From positions 1 through 47,215 of the forward strand of contig DASYDW010000089.1 in assembly GCA_036499395.1 (NCBI GenBank): a DNA stretch of 47,215 nt, given 5' to 3'. The stretch comes from Pirellulales bacterium. Its GTDB lineage: Bacteria; Planctomycetota; Planctomycetia; Pirellulales; JACPPG01. Positions 1-7,546 of the stretch are shown here, one piece after another (the stretch's first letter is position 1; each line of letters starts with the position of its first letter). A program made the translations under genes and the position numbers. Under the pieces are notes generated by a model. It was not told where the DNA came from. It saw only the letters and a list, made by a program, of their open reading frames with translations, and did no database searches.

Positions 1-178
1 CGCATTCTCCGTTTCTAAACGGCCCCAGCCGACTGTCAGCGGCCCACTCTTTCCCTTCCGGGCCAGAAGATTCTTGCCACAGAGTTCACCGAGGCCACAG
101 AGAATTCTCTAGGCACAGTTCCCTAACTTTCTCTTGGTGCCTTTTCGCACTTTTCGTGGCCGGATTTTCTAAGTACTT

Positions 179-201
179 GTAGGGTGTGTCCGAGACACAC
201 C
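179..201. repeat. REP-like palindrome, GTAGGGTG family
   Basis: GTAGGGTGTGTC is followed by CGA and GACACACC, giving a perfect 8-bp inverted repeat (183-190 / 194-201). The leading GTAGGGTG is shared with two more palindromes at 764-784 and 1131-1151, so this looks like one copy of a dispersed intergenic palindrome family. Confidence 0.6.
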
Positions 202-204
202 AGT

Positions 205-228
205 CTTCAGGCCTTCAGGCCTTCAGGC
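205..228. repeat. Three tandem copies of CTTCAGGC
   Basis: The 8-bp unit CTTCAGGC occurs three times back to back (205-212, 213-220, 221-228), just after the palindrome at 179-201. It is a short slippage-prone repeat with no evident function. Confidence 0.8.
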
Positions 229-462
229 CGCAAAACGTTCACGCCTTCAGCAAATAATCGACGAATGCCGATTGATGAACGATGAGATGACCGATGAATG
301 ACGGCCATAAATTTCGGCTGGGTCAAAAACACTATCCCAAAAAGCCGTCACGAACCACACACCAGCCCGAAGCGCCGAGCTAAAGCGTCTTCCCCCACTC
401 ATCACTCTGCATTTGCTTCACTGCCCTCTGCCTACGGCCGGTTGCCCACTCCTTCGCTCCGG

Positions 463-744
463 TCATCCTTGATTCGGTAGATCGCCCGCGAACCCGGCGG
501 TGGTCAATATTTTCTGCTTCACCACGTCCACCAGCTTGATGGCCGCGATGTTGCCGAAGGGAAGGATCACCTTGCGGGCGCCGATCGTGTCGGGCGTGCG
601 CCGCTCGAGGAGCAACAGGGTCTCGGTGGTGAGAAAACCGTCGAAGGGAATCTGCTCTTCGAAGGTCGTAACCAGCACCCCCCGTCGCAACATATCCTTC
701 GGCCACGCCAGAAAAAAATCACGCCAAATCGTACCGGTATCCAT
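463..744 (-). CDS. Small conserved-looking hypothetical protein, 93 aa
   Basis: I do not recognise the family. The start at 744 is chosen because GAGGAG lies about 10 bases upstream of that ATG; the frame stays open further upstream, but those residues run across the palindrome at 764-784. The protein begins MDTGTIWRDFF and then alternates hydrophobic and charged residues (TTETLLLLERR, ARKVILPFGNIAAIKLVDVV) in a way that suggests a small beta-rich soluble domain. There is no signal peptide or membrane segment. It is followed by an apparently empty spacer and stands alone. The composition and the ribosome-binding site support a real gene; function is unknown. Confidence 0.6.
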   Translation of the reverse strand: MDTGTIWRDFFLAWPKDMLRRGVLVTTFEEQIPFDGFLTTETLLLLERRTPDTIGARKVILPFGNIAAIKLVDVVKQKILTTAGFAGDLPNQG

Positions 745-763
745 ACCACCAACACTCCTCATC

Positions 764-1151
764 GTAGGGTGCCCTGTGGGCACCGCATTTGAAATTGACG
801 CGACATGTAGCGCGGCGGGCAACCAGTACGCGATTCAATCCGACGCCCTAAGCAACCGCGTCCAACGCAACGGTCGCCATTATAGGGGAAACGACCGCGG
901 AGCGCCGGCCCAGCGAGCCAAGCGTGAAGACCGAGCCTCGATTGCGGATCACCGCCGAAAAGTGTGCGAAGCGCGGCGCGAAATTGTCGGCGAGATCAAC
1001 GCCCGATTGCCGAACGTAGCGCATAGTGCAGGCAAGGTAGGCAACCGTTCCGCTGTCGCCCATCCCACGTAGCGTACGCTGTTCGTACCATGAATCCGTC
1101 GCGGTGATGCAATCCTCAAACGGATCGCCTGGCGCCCGCAAGGCACCCTAC
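764..1151. repeat. 388-bp segment bounded by inverted GTAGGGTGCC palindromes
   Basis: The left edge carries GTAGGGTGCCC-TGT-GGGCACC (764-784). The right edge carries the same motif on the other strand (1131-1151; reverse complement GTAGGGTGCC-TTGC-GGGCGCC). The inside has open minus-strand frames (for example 848-1141) without a ribosome-binding site or recognisable domain. The arrangement resembles a MITE-like or BIME-like unit. It could equally be two independent copies of an intergenic palindrome facing each other. Confidence 0.45.
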
Positions 1152-1185
1152 AAAAAAAGGTGGAGGTCTTGCGACCTCCACCTTT
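1152..1185 (-). terminator. Strong intrinsic terminator after the DUF1559 gene
   Basis: AAAGGTGGAGGTC (1156-1168), loop TTGC, GACCTCCACCTTT (1173-1185) form a perfect 13-bp stem. On the minus strand the stem runs into a stretch of seven T. It lies about 57 bases past the stop codon of the minus-strand DUF1559 gene and is the clearest rho-independent terminator in the window. Confidence 0.85.
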
Positions 1186-1242
1186 CACGTTTGCACAGAT
1201 TGAATCAACGCTACGCCGCAATCAAGCGGCGACATCACGCAG

Positions 1243-2541
1243 TTACTGGATATCCAACCCACTGACGACCGAGTTGCGAAATCCGCCGGTGACTGCCTGC
1301 GTATTTGTGTAAAAACTAGGCAAAGTATTGTCTTTGGAACTGACAAACGGTAGGCCAGGAGGATTGCACTTCGCGCCATCGGGAGTCATCAGCAAGCAAT
1401 ACACCGTGTAATTGATATTCTCGCTCAGGGTCTGAACGTGACCATCGGCAAATGCTACGACGACGATGCCAGGGTGATTGCTGGAGGGACGTGCGTAGTA
1501 CATGTCCGTGGCATATCCAACTTCGGTCTGCGGAAGGCCGTTGATGCCACACACCTGCGACGGAGGAACGAATTGAGGCCACCAGACAAACCCAGTAAAC
1601 GCCTCGGCAGTGAGGAGCGACGGTGCTTGCGGGGTACCGGTCGACAACTTGGTACCGGTGGGACCAACCGGGGCGGTCAAATAGCCATTCGATGTAACCG
1701 ATGTCGGGAAAGTCGTGCTCGTATCGGTTGTTGGGAACGACGCATTACCAGTCAACAGGTTGGTACTGTTCGCGAGATTCGGGTCGCCATAGCTCGTTTC
1801 GTCGTACCAGTTTCTCGCCTCGAGATTTTCCGCCAGCAACAAGGTATTGCTCTTGCCATCCCGAATCGTGTCGTCGGTGTTGCGTGGCAGCGAGCTCTGC
1901 TTTCCTTGGGCGACCCAGTTCTGATCCCAGCGACTTACGCAGATGCCGTTAGCAGGACTATCCGGATGAATCAGCGCGGCCTTTGCCGGCTGACTGGAGC
2001 CTGGCGACGTCGCGCCGCCTGCATTGTAAGTGTTCCCCCCAATCGATGACGTCGTCGGATATAGGTCCGCTTGTCCCGTGTTCACAACATAGCTTATCGG
2101 GGCACTAACGTCTTGAACCGTCAAATCGCTGGGGCAGACAAGCGGTTCGAGATATGGGAAAGACATTAGACTCATATTTGCCCCGCCAATCATCTGCTTC
2201 CATTGGTTATAGACCTGCGGCTGCTCCATGTAGGGCAGAATCGCAGTCGTCCAACTGACGGGCACCAATCCAAGGTTGGTTTGCATCGCGTCACGATATC
2301 CGGGGTACAGCTTGCGGGCCCCGGTATAGTTCGTGATCGCCAAACTCAAGTTGTGCTGATTGTTCATGCACGTGTTGCGGCGTGCGGCTTCGCGCGCCAT
2401 CTGCACGGCCGGCAACAACAGCGCCACCAGGGTGCCGATGATGCTGATCACTACCAATAGCTCGACCAGGGTGAAGCCCCGGCGTTCGGGCGTGACGCGC
2501 CCGTGCGACAGTCGAGAACCGCGAGCAATACGACGGATCAT
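1243..2541 (-). CDS. DUF1559-family prepilin-like secreted protein, 432 aa
   Basis: The protein opens with a basic leader and the type IV prepilin cleavage motif RRGFTLVELLVVISIIG, followed by a hydrophobic helix (about residues 21-45). This is the hallmark of the planctomycete DUF1559 family, which occurs in many copies per genome and is thought to be exported and processed by a prepilin peptidase. The rest is an extracellular DUF1559 domain with features usual for the family: REAARR after the helix, LLLAENLEARNWYDE in the middle, and VVVAFADGHVQTLS near the end. The start at 2541 is set by GAGAGG about 8 bases upstream; a longer in-frame extension lacks such a site. The length is typical and nothing looks broken. 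It is monocistronic, closed by the terminator at 1152-1185. The individual role of such proteins is unknown. Confidence 0.92.
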   Translation of the reverse strand: MIRRIARGSRLSHGRVTPERRGFTLVELLVVISIIGTLVALLLPAVQMAREAARRNTCMNNQHNLSLAITNYTGARKLYPGYRDAMQTNLGLVPVSWTTAILPYMEQPQVYNQWKQMIGGANMSLMSFPYLEPLVCPSDLTVQDVSAPISYVVNTGQADLYPTTSSIGGNTYNAGGATSPGSSQPAKAALIHPDSPANGICVSRWDQNWVAQGKQSSLPRNTDDTIRDGKSNTLLLAENLEARNWYDETSYGDPNLANSTNLLTGNASFPTTDTSTTFPTSVTSNGYLTAPVGPTGTKLSTGTPQAPSLLTAEAFTGFVWWPQFVPPSQVCGINGLPQTEVGYATDMYYARPSSNHPGIVVVAFADGHVQTLSENINYTVYCLLMTPDGAKCNPPGLPFVSSKDNTLPSFYTNTQAVTGGFRNSVVSGLDIQ

Positions 2542-2852
2542 ATAATTACCTCTCTTGTGTCCCCAGCCGACTGGTACGGCGCAGAAAGCACCCCTGGATA
2601 TGACAATCGTCAGTTTATCAATGCCATCGAGGCGGGACAAGCAATTTGGACAAATTATAATTGCCCTAAAACGTGAGGTAGCAAACGGTTCCTTAATGTT
2701 CCCGGCCCCCGTCGAGAACCGACGCGAGTCCCTGCTCGATAAAGCCAGAGATGGTTCCTAAAAGCCCATCCGAAACAGAGAATGCTCTACGAAAATCATC
2801 CAAATTGCCAAAACGCATGATCGACCCGACCGGTCCCTCGCGGCACGCATCG
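2542..2852. other. Upstream region of the DUF1559 gene
   Basis: No gene is supported in these 311 bases. On the minus strand a TATAAT hexamer lies at 2654-2659, about 115 bases upstream of the DUF1559 start, within the locally most AT-rich part. No good -35 hexamer sits at 16-18 bases, so the promoter call is weak. Confidence 0.35.
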
Positions 2853-3383
2853 CTATCGCTTCCCGCTGACCGCCAAGATCCCGCGGCAGAAGTCCGGCAG
2901 ATCATCCGGCTTACGGCTGGAGACGAAATGCCGGTCGATGACCACGGAAGCATCCTCCCACTGGGCCCCGGCGTTGACCAGATCGTCTTTGATGCCGGGC
3001 GAGCCGGTGACCCGAACGCCCCGATACACGCCCGCCGAAATGGGGATCCAACCCCCGTGGCAGATCGCGGCCACGAGCTTGCCCGCCCCGGCGAATTCGC
3101 GCACCAGCGACAGGACCTGCGGGTCGCGGCGCAGCTTATCCGGCATGAAACCGCCAGGAATTACGACGCCGTGGAAGTCTCCGGCCTTCATGTCTGCTAT
3201 GGCGGCGTCCGACCGGCAGGGATAGCTGTGCTTACCGTGATAGACGCGATCCGCCGCCGGACCGGCCACGGTCACCGCGGCCCCGGCCTCGATCAGCCGC
3301 AGCCGGGGGTACCATAGCTCCAGATCCTCATAGATGTCATCGACAAACATCAGGAAACGCTGGCCGGCCAGGGGCTCGCTCAT
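2853..3383 (-). CDS. DJ-1/PfpI family protein (class I glutamine amidotransferase-like), 176 aa
   Basis: The chain matches the DJ-1/PfpI fold. An N-terminal strand with an acidic turn (FVDDIYED) is followed by the VIPGGFMPD loop near residue 73, then the nucleophile elbow AAICHGG with Cys108 and His109. C-terminal signature segments VTGSPGIKDDLVNAGA and SRKPDDLPDF are also present. Members act as proteases, deglycases or stress chaperones; the PfpI-like sequence SRKPDDLP suggests the PfpI/YhbO branch. The length is normal for a single-domain member. No strong ribosome-binding site is visible, but the start agrees with the family's N-terminus. It is probably a cytosolic, single-gene transcript. 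Confidence 0.88.
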   Translation of the reverse strand: MSEPLAGQRFLMFVDDIYEDLELWYPRLRLIEAGAAVTVAGPAADRVYHGKHSYPCRSDAAIADMKAGDFHGVVIPGGFMPDKLRRDPQVLSLVREFAGAGKLVAAICHGGWIPISAGVYRGVRVTGSPGIKDDLVNAGAQWEDASVVIDRHFVSSRKPDDLPDFCRGILAVSGKR

Positions 3384-3605
3384 CGTAAAGTCTCGCGGTT
3401 CGGGGGCTGCAAATCTCTCTCGCTAGCCGCCGAGTATACCGCACCGTGAGTAGCTGGCGCCGTCGTCGTCAGCCCGCGAATCAGCAGGTCACCAGGTTAG
3501 GCGCGGAGCAACACCTGGGAGAAAGCCTGTCGGGCAACAGAATCGCCAGAATGCCATGTGCCGTCGACCGGCGGGCGAATTTCGGCCGGCGTGCGAAACC
3601 GACCG

Positions 3606-3887
3606 TTAATTCAGTTCCGCATCGGTCTGCTGCTGCGAGCCGACATATTTGCAGAGGACGATTTCGAGCCAGATTTCGTCGATCCGGTCGAACGGCTCAT
3701 AAAGATGTACCGGCACAGGCTCGGCAGCCGGGCTTTGCTCCGCGGCGCCCGAGTGGGCCAGGTCTGGCATCGCAAAGGCCGGTCGCGACGTCTGCCCTGC
3801 GCGAGTGGCCCGCTGATAATCGACCGTTCCCGGGCTAAGCGTGCGCCCGTCCAGCGGTCCATGGCAGAGGCGAAAGAATCGCTTCAT
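3606..3887 (-). CDS. Hypothetical protein, 93 aa (uncertain)
   Basis: I do not recognise this protein. It starts MKRFFRLCHGPLDG and ends with an amphipathic segment (FDRIDEIWLEIVLCKYV) that looks like real protein. Overlapping plus-strand frames (3446-4004) are Arg/Pro/Ser-rich and look like shadows. The ribosome-binding site is weak (GAGAG about 13 bases upstream). It lies alone between the DJ-1/PfpI gene and the aldolase gene. Coding status rests on composition only. Confidence 0.4.
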   Translation of the reverse strand: MKRFFRLCHGPLDGRTLSPGTVDYQRATRAGQTSRPAFAMPDLAHSGAAEQSPAAEPVPVHLYEPFDRIDEIWLEIVLCKYVGSQQQTDAELN

Positions 3888-4117
3888 CGCGATCGCACAG
3901 CTCTCGGTGGGTGGCCGTCTGGTTCAGCGGCGATAAGACTGCCGCGGTGCGACGCACCCTCGGCCGCTAATGTTTCGGTCGGCCGGTACAGAGAACTTGA
4001 ATGAATTTGGGGATTTCATCTCCAACGGCCGGTGCTATCACCGATTCGCGGACCGCGCGCCACAGGCTATGCTGAGTTGAAATCCGCCCCCGATCCGTAT
4101 CTCGCCCTTTTGCCAGC

Positions 4118-5227
4118 ATGAATCAGCCCTGGTACACGATCGACAATGTTGCCGACCTGATCACGCCCGCCCTGGTCGTTTATCCGGATCGGGTCGACGA
4201 GAACTTGCGCCGCATGATTGCCCGCACCGGCGACGTGGCGCGCCTGCGTCCGCACGTGAAAACGCACAAGATGCCAGACGTGGTGCGGCGCAAGCTGGCG
4301 TTGGGCATTACGAAATTCAAATGCGCGACGATCGCCGAAGCCGAGATGCTAGCCCAGTGCGGGGCGCCCGACGTGCTGCTGGCCTACCAGCCGGTCGGAC
4401 CGAACGCGGCGCGAATGGCTCAGTTGGCCGCCACGTTTCCCGCGACACACTTTTCGACCGTGGCCGATGATGCCCAGGCAGTACGAGAACTGTCGGCGGC
4501 GGTCGAGGCCGTCGGCGCGACGATCGAAGTCCTGCTCGACCTGGACGTGGGCATGCATCGCAGCGGCATTGCTCCCGGTGAGCAGGCTGTTGACCTCTAT
4601 CGTCGGATTGCGCTCTCACCTGGGCTCAAGCCTGGTGGGCTGCACGTCTACGACGGTCACATTCGCGCCTCGGACCTGGCCGAGCGTCGAGAAGATGCCG
4701 AGACGGCATTTGCCGCGGTGGACAACTTACTGCGCGACCTGGCAATCGCAGGCCTGCCCGTGCCACGCATCGTCAGTGGTGGCACACCAACGTTCCCAGT
4801 CTATGCCGGCCACGTGGACCGCGAATGCAGTCCCGGTACGTGCGTGTTTTGGGATCATGCCTACGCCACGCGTTTTCCGGATCTCGACTTCCTGCCAGCG
4901 GCGCTCTTGGTGACCCGCGTCATCAGCCGGCCGACGGCGAATCGTTTGTGTCTGGACCTGGGCTATAAGGCGGTCTCACCCGACAATCCCGACCAGCGCG
5001 TTCACTTGCTCGATCTGCCCGACGCGAAATCGGTCGTTCACAGCGAAGAGCATCTGGCGATCGAAACCTCGCATGCCGGCGAGTTCGCTGTGGGCGACGT
5101 CTTATATGGCGTGCCCTGGCATATATGTCCCACCGTCGCTCTGCACGCGGCGGCCGTTACAATCGTCAATCGTCGCGCAACAGGCGTCTGGCCCGTGGTT
5201 GCCCGCGACCGAAAGCTGACCATCTAA
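4118..5227 (+). CDS. D-threonine aldolase-like / DSD1-type PLP enzyme, 369 aa
   Basis: This is a fold-type III PLP enzyme with an alanine racemase-like N-terminal barrel and the D-serine dehydratase-like C-terminal domain. The family cleaves D-threonine or related beta-hydroxy-D-amino acids to glycine and an aldehyde, or dehydrates D-serine. Visible landmarks are TPALVVYPDRVDEN near residue 16, RPHVKTHK with Lys48 as the likely Schiff-base lysine, the LDVGMHRSG segment, VSGGTPTFP in the phosphate-binding region, and WHICPT with His335 and Cys337, which coordinate the divalent metal in this family. The length is normal. Substrate preference cannot be read from the sequence. It is a stand-alone gene; the next gene starts 183 bases on. 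Confidence 0.88.
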   Translation: MNQPWYTIDNVADLITPALVVYPDRVDENLRRMIARTGDVARLRPHVKTHKMPDVVRRKLALGITKFKCATIAEAEMLAQCGAPDVLLAYQPVGPNAARMAQLAATFPATHFSTVADDAQAVRELSAAVEAVGATIEVLLDLDVGMHRSGIAPGEQAVDLYRRIALSPGLKPGGLHVYDGHIRASDLAERREDAETAFAAVDNLLRDLAIAGLPVPRIVSGGTPTFPVYAGHVDRECSPGTCVFWDHAYATRFPDLDFLPAALLVTRVISRPTANRLCLDLGYKAVSPDNPDQRVHLLDLPDAKSVVHSEEHLAIETSHAGEFAVGDVLYGVPWHICPTVALHAAAVTIVNRRATGVWPVVARDRKLTI

Positions 5228-5369
5228 CCGCGCGGCCGATTCCTAAACTTGTCCCGCCGAAACCAGCGGGTTAGGCTCAGAATTTGGCCGGAAGTCGCCG
5301 GCGCGTGGGGCAACGGGCAGTTCCCACGGCAGCATGCGCGCTCGAGCCCGCCAGAGTCTCATCTCGTAA

Positions 5370-5397
5370 TTGTTCGTGGTCGTCCTGACCGTATAGC
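5370..5397 (+). promoter_or_regulatory. Candidate sigma-70-type promoter of the TPR/GT-C array
   Basis: TTGTTC (5370-5375), a 16-base spacer and TATAGC (5392-5397) lie just before the first array gene. Transcription would begin only a few bases before the ATG at 5411, giving a very short leader. It is the best-looking promoter in the gap, but planctomycete promoters are poorly defined. Confidence 0.3.
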
Positions 5398-5410
5398 TGT
5401 CGATCGTTCT

Positions 5411-7546
5411 ATGAAGCCTCGCACCAAAGCACATCGCAAGCAGCAGGCCGTCCGGATCAAGCCCGCGACGTACCTACCGGACGCGCCGACTGAACCGCGT
5501 TCGCGAAGGGCCGCGGCAGCAGGGCTATTGCTGGCGCTAGTGGTCGTGGCTTACTTGCCAGTCGTTCGCGCCGGCTTCATTTGGGACGACGAGAGCTACG
5601 TCGAGAATAACGAGGCGTTGCACACCTTCGACGGACTGCGGCGCATCTGGTTCGATAAATCGACCGAGCGACAGTATTACCCGCTGGTTCACACCACGTT
5701 CTGGATCGAATACCACCTGTGGGGCTTGCATCCGCTGGGGTATCACCTGATCAATGTTTCGCTGCACGCGCTGAGTGCCGTGCTGCTGTGGCGACTGCTG
5801 GTCCGGCTGCGCGTGCCCGGCGCGTGGCTGGCGGCGGCGCTCTTCGCCGTTCATCCGGTCATGGTCGAAAGCGTGGCCTGGGTGACCGAGCGCAAGAACG
5901 TCCTCAGCCTGGCGCTGGCCCTGCTGTCGCTGCACGCCTATCTACGTTTTGCGCCGGCCGACGACGATGGCCGGCTGCAAACTGCTCGACCGCGCGATGC
6001 GTGGCGCTGGTATGCGCTGGCGCTGGTCTTGTTCCTGGCAGCACTGTTGAGCAAAACGGTCGTGGCCTCGCTGCCGGCCGTGATCTTGGTGATCTACTGG
6101 TGGAAGCGTGGACGGATCACGCCGCAGGATATGCTGCCACTGGTGCCTTTTTTCGCGCTGGGGCTCGGCCTGGGCTTGTTCACCGTGTGGATGGAGAAGC
6201 ATCACGTCGGCGCGCGCGGCAGCGAGTTCGATTTCACAGTATTCGAACGCATTCTGATCGCGGGGCGGGCTGCCTGGTTCTACGTGGGGAAACTCGTCTG
6301 GCCTTATCCACTGGCGTTCTTCTATCCCCGCTTCGCGATCGACGATCACGCGCTTTGGCAATACATCTTCCCACTGACCGCCGTGGCCCTGCTGATCACA
6401 CTGTGGTGGTATCGCGAAAGAATTGGTCGCGGTCCGCTGGCCGCGGTGCTCGTGTTCGGTGGCGTGCTGGTCCCCGCGCTCGGCTTCTTCAACGTCTATC
6501 CGTTCCGCTATTCGTTCGTCGCCGATCATTTTCAATATCATGCCAGTTTGGCGCTTTTTGCCCTGGCCGGTGCCGGCGCGATGATGGCCGCAGCACGGTT
6601 GCCGCAGCAATTTCGCGCTGCAGCGCCCGCCGCTGGCGGACTGCTGCTGGCGGTATTGGTGATGCTCAGCTTCAGTCAAGCGCGGACCTATCGCGATTTA
6701 GAAACTCTCTATCACGACACCATCGCCAAGAACCCCTCGGGCTGGACCGCTTATTCGAACCTGGCAGTGTACGTCGAAGCGTTAGGCCGCCACGACGAGG
6801 CTTATGAGAACTTCAAGAAAGCGGTCGAACTGAATCCCGACGACGAAAAGATGCAAGCCAACATGGGGCACATCTTGCTCAAGCTCGGCGAGCGCGACGG
6901 TTTCACCCCTGAGCTGCTGGAAGAAATGATGGGCCATTTTCGCCGCGCCCTGGAAATCGATCCCAACTCGGTGTCGGCGCGGCGCGGTTTGGGGTTCGCG
7001 CTTGTACACGCCAACCGGCCGAATGAAGCCATCGAACAATTCTCGCGCACTCTGAAGCTACGGCCCAACGATCCCGATTCTTGGACCGGTCGCGCGGCCG
7101 TACTCGGCGCCGCAGGGCAATCGGCTGAGGCCGAAAGATCGTTTCGTCGCGCGCTGGAACTCGATCCCAACTACGTCGAAGCACTGCGCGGACTGGCCAT
7201 TTTGTGCATGCAGCAAAAACGAACGGCCGAAGCGATTCAGTATCTGGAAAAGGTCGTACAACTGCGCCCCAAGCACCCCGATGCGCAATACGAATTGGCC
7301 AACCAGTACGCCCTGCGCAAGAACTTTCAGGGTGCCGCCAACCACTACGCCGTAGCCGTGAGCCTGCGCCCCAAATTTGTCGAAGGCTGGATCCGGCTCG
7401 GGGCGGCCTACGGCGACTTGAATCAGTTCGACAAGGCAATCGACTGTTTTCAACAGGCTCTGCTGTTGGACCCCACTTCGGTTCCGGCGCAGGCGAACCT
7501 GCAAAAGGCGCAGGAATTGAAAGCCAAGCCAGCGGCGGCACCCTAG
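5411..7546 (+). CDS. TMTC-like GT-C membrane glycosyltransferase with TPRs, copy 1 (711 aa)
   Basis: After a basic N-terminus there are about ten membrane segments up to about residue 420. The first external loop carries FIWDDE, an acidic pair where GT-C glycosyltransferases place their catalytic aspartate. The blocks YYPLVHTTFW, GLHPLGYHLINVSLH and ALFAVHPVMVESVAWV follow. These match the N-terminal region of the TMTC/O-mannosyltransferase-like family, which transfers sugars from lipid-linked donors. From about residue 440 the chain is soluble TPRs (for example NPSGWTAYSNLAVYVEALG), probably gripping the acceptor or partners. The start ATG at 5411 precedes a standard basic leader; upstream codons are unsupported. 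Its stop abuts the next start with no gap. Compared with copies 2-4, its last TPR diverges (WIRLGAAYGDLNQFD). Confidence 0.85.
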   Translation: MKPRTKAHRKQQAVRIKPATYLPDAPTEPRSRRAAAAGLLLALVVVAYLPVVRAGFIWDDESYVENNEALHTFDGLRRIWFDKSTERQYYPLVHTTFWIEYHLWGLHPLGYHLINVSLHALSAVLLWRLLVRLRVPGAWLAAALFAVHPVMVESVAWVTERKNVLSLALALLSLHAYLRFAPADDDGRLQTARPRDAWRWYALALVLFLAALLSKTVVASLPAVILVIYWWKRGRITPQDMLPLVPFFALGLGLGLFTVWMEKHHVGARGSEFDFTVFERILIAGRAAWFYVGKLVWPYPLAFFYPRFAIDDHALWQYIFPLTAVALLITLWWYRERIGRGPLAAVLVFGGVLVPALGFFNVYPFRYSFVADHFQYHASLALFALAGAGAMMAAARLPQQFRAAAPAAGGLLLAVLVMLSFSQARTYRDLETLYHDTIAKNPSGWTAYSNLAVYVEALGRHDEAYENFKKAVELNPDDEKMQANMGHILLKLGERDGFTPELLEEMMGHFRRALEIDPNSVSARRGLGFALVHANRPNEAIEQFSRTLKLRPNDPDSWTGRAAVLGAAGQSAEAERSFRRALELDPNYVEALRGLAILCMQQKRTAEAIQYLEKVVQLRPKHPDAQYELANQYALRKNFQGAANHYAVAVSLRPKFVEGWIRLGAAYGDLNQFDKAIDCFQQALLLDPTSVPAQANLQKAQELKAKPAAAP

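Larger units (their letters stand above)
1..462. other. Intergenic, no convincing gene
   Basis: No reading frame here has a ribosome-binding site and protein-like composition. The stretch holds a palindromic repeat (179-201) and a short tandem repeat (205-228), described separately. The remainder looks like ordinary spacer downstream of the minus-strand gene at 463. Confidence 0.6.

Noticed and set aside
848..1141. 97-aa minus-strand ORF
   Set aside because: It starts at TTG inside a palindrome, has no ribosome-binding site and no recognisable motif. It is treated as part of the repeat-bounded segment.
3558..4004. 148-aa plus-strand ORF
   Set aside because: It is Arg/Pro/Ser-rich in the way of high-GC shadow frames and lies opposite a more protein-like minus-strand frame.
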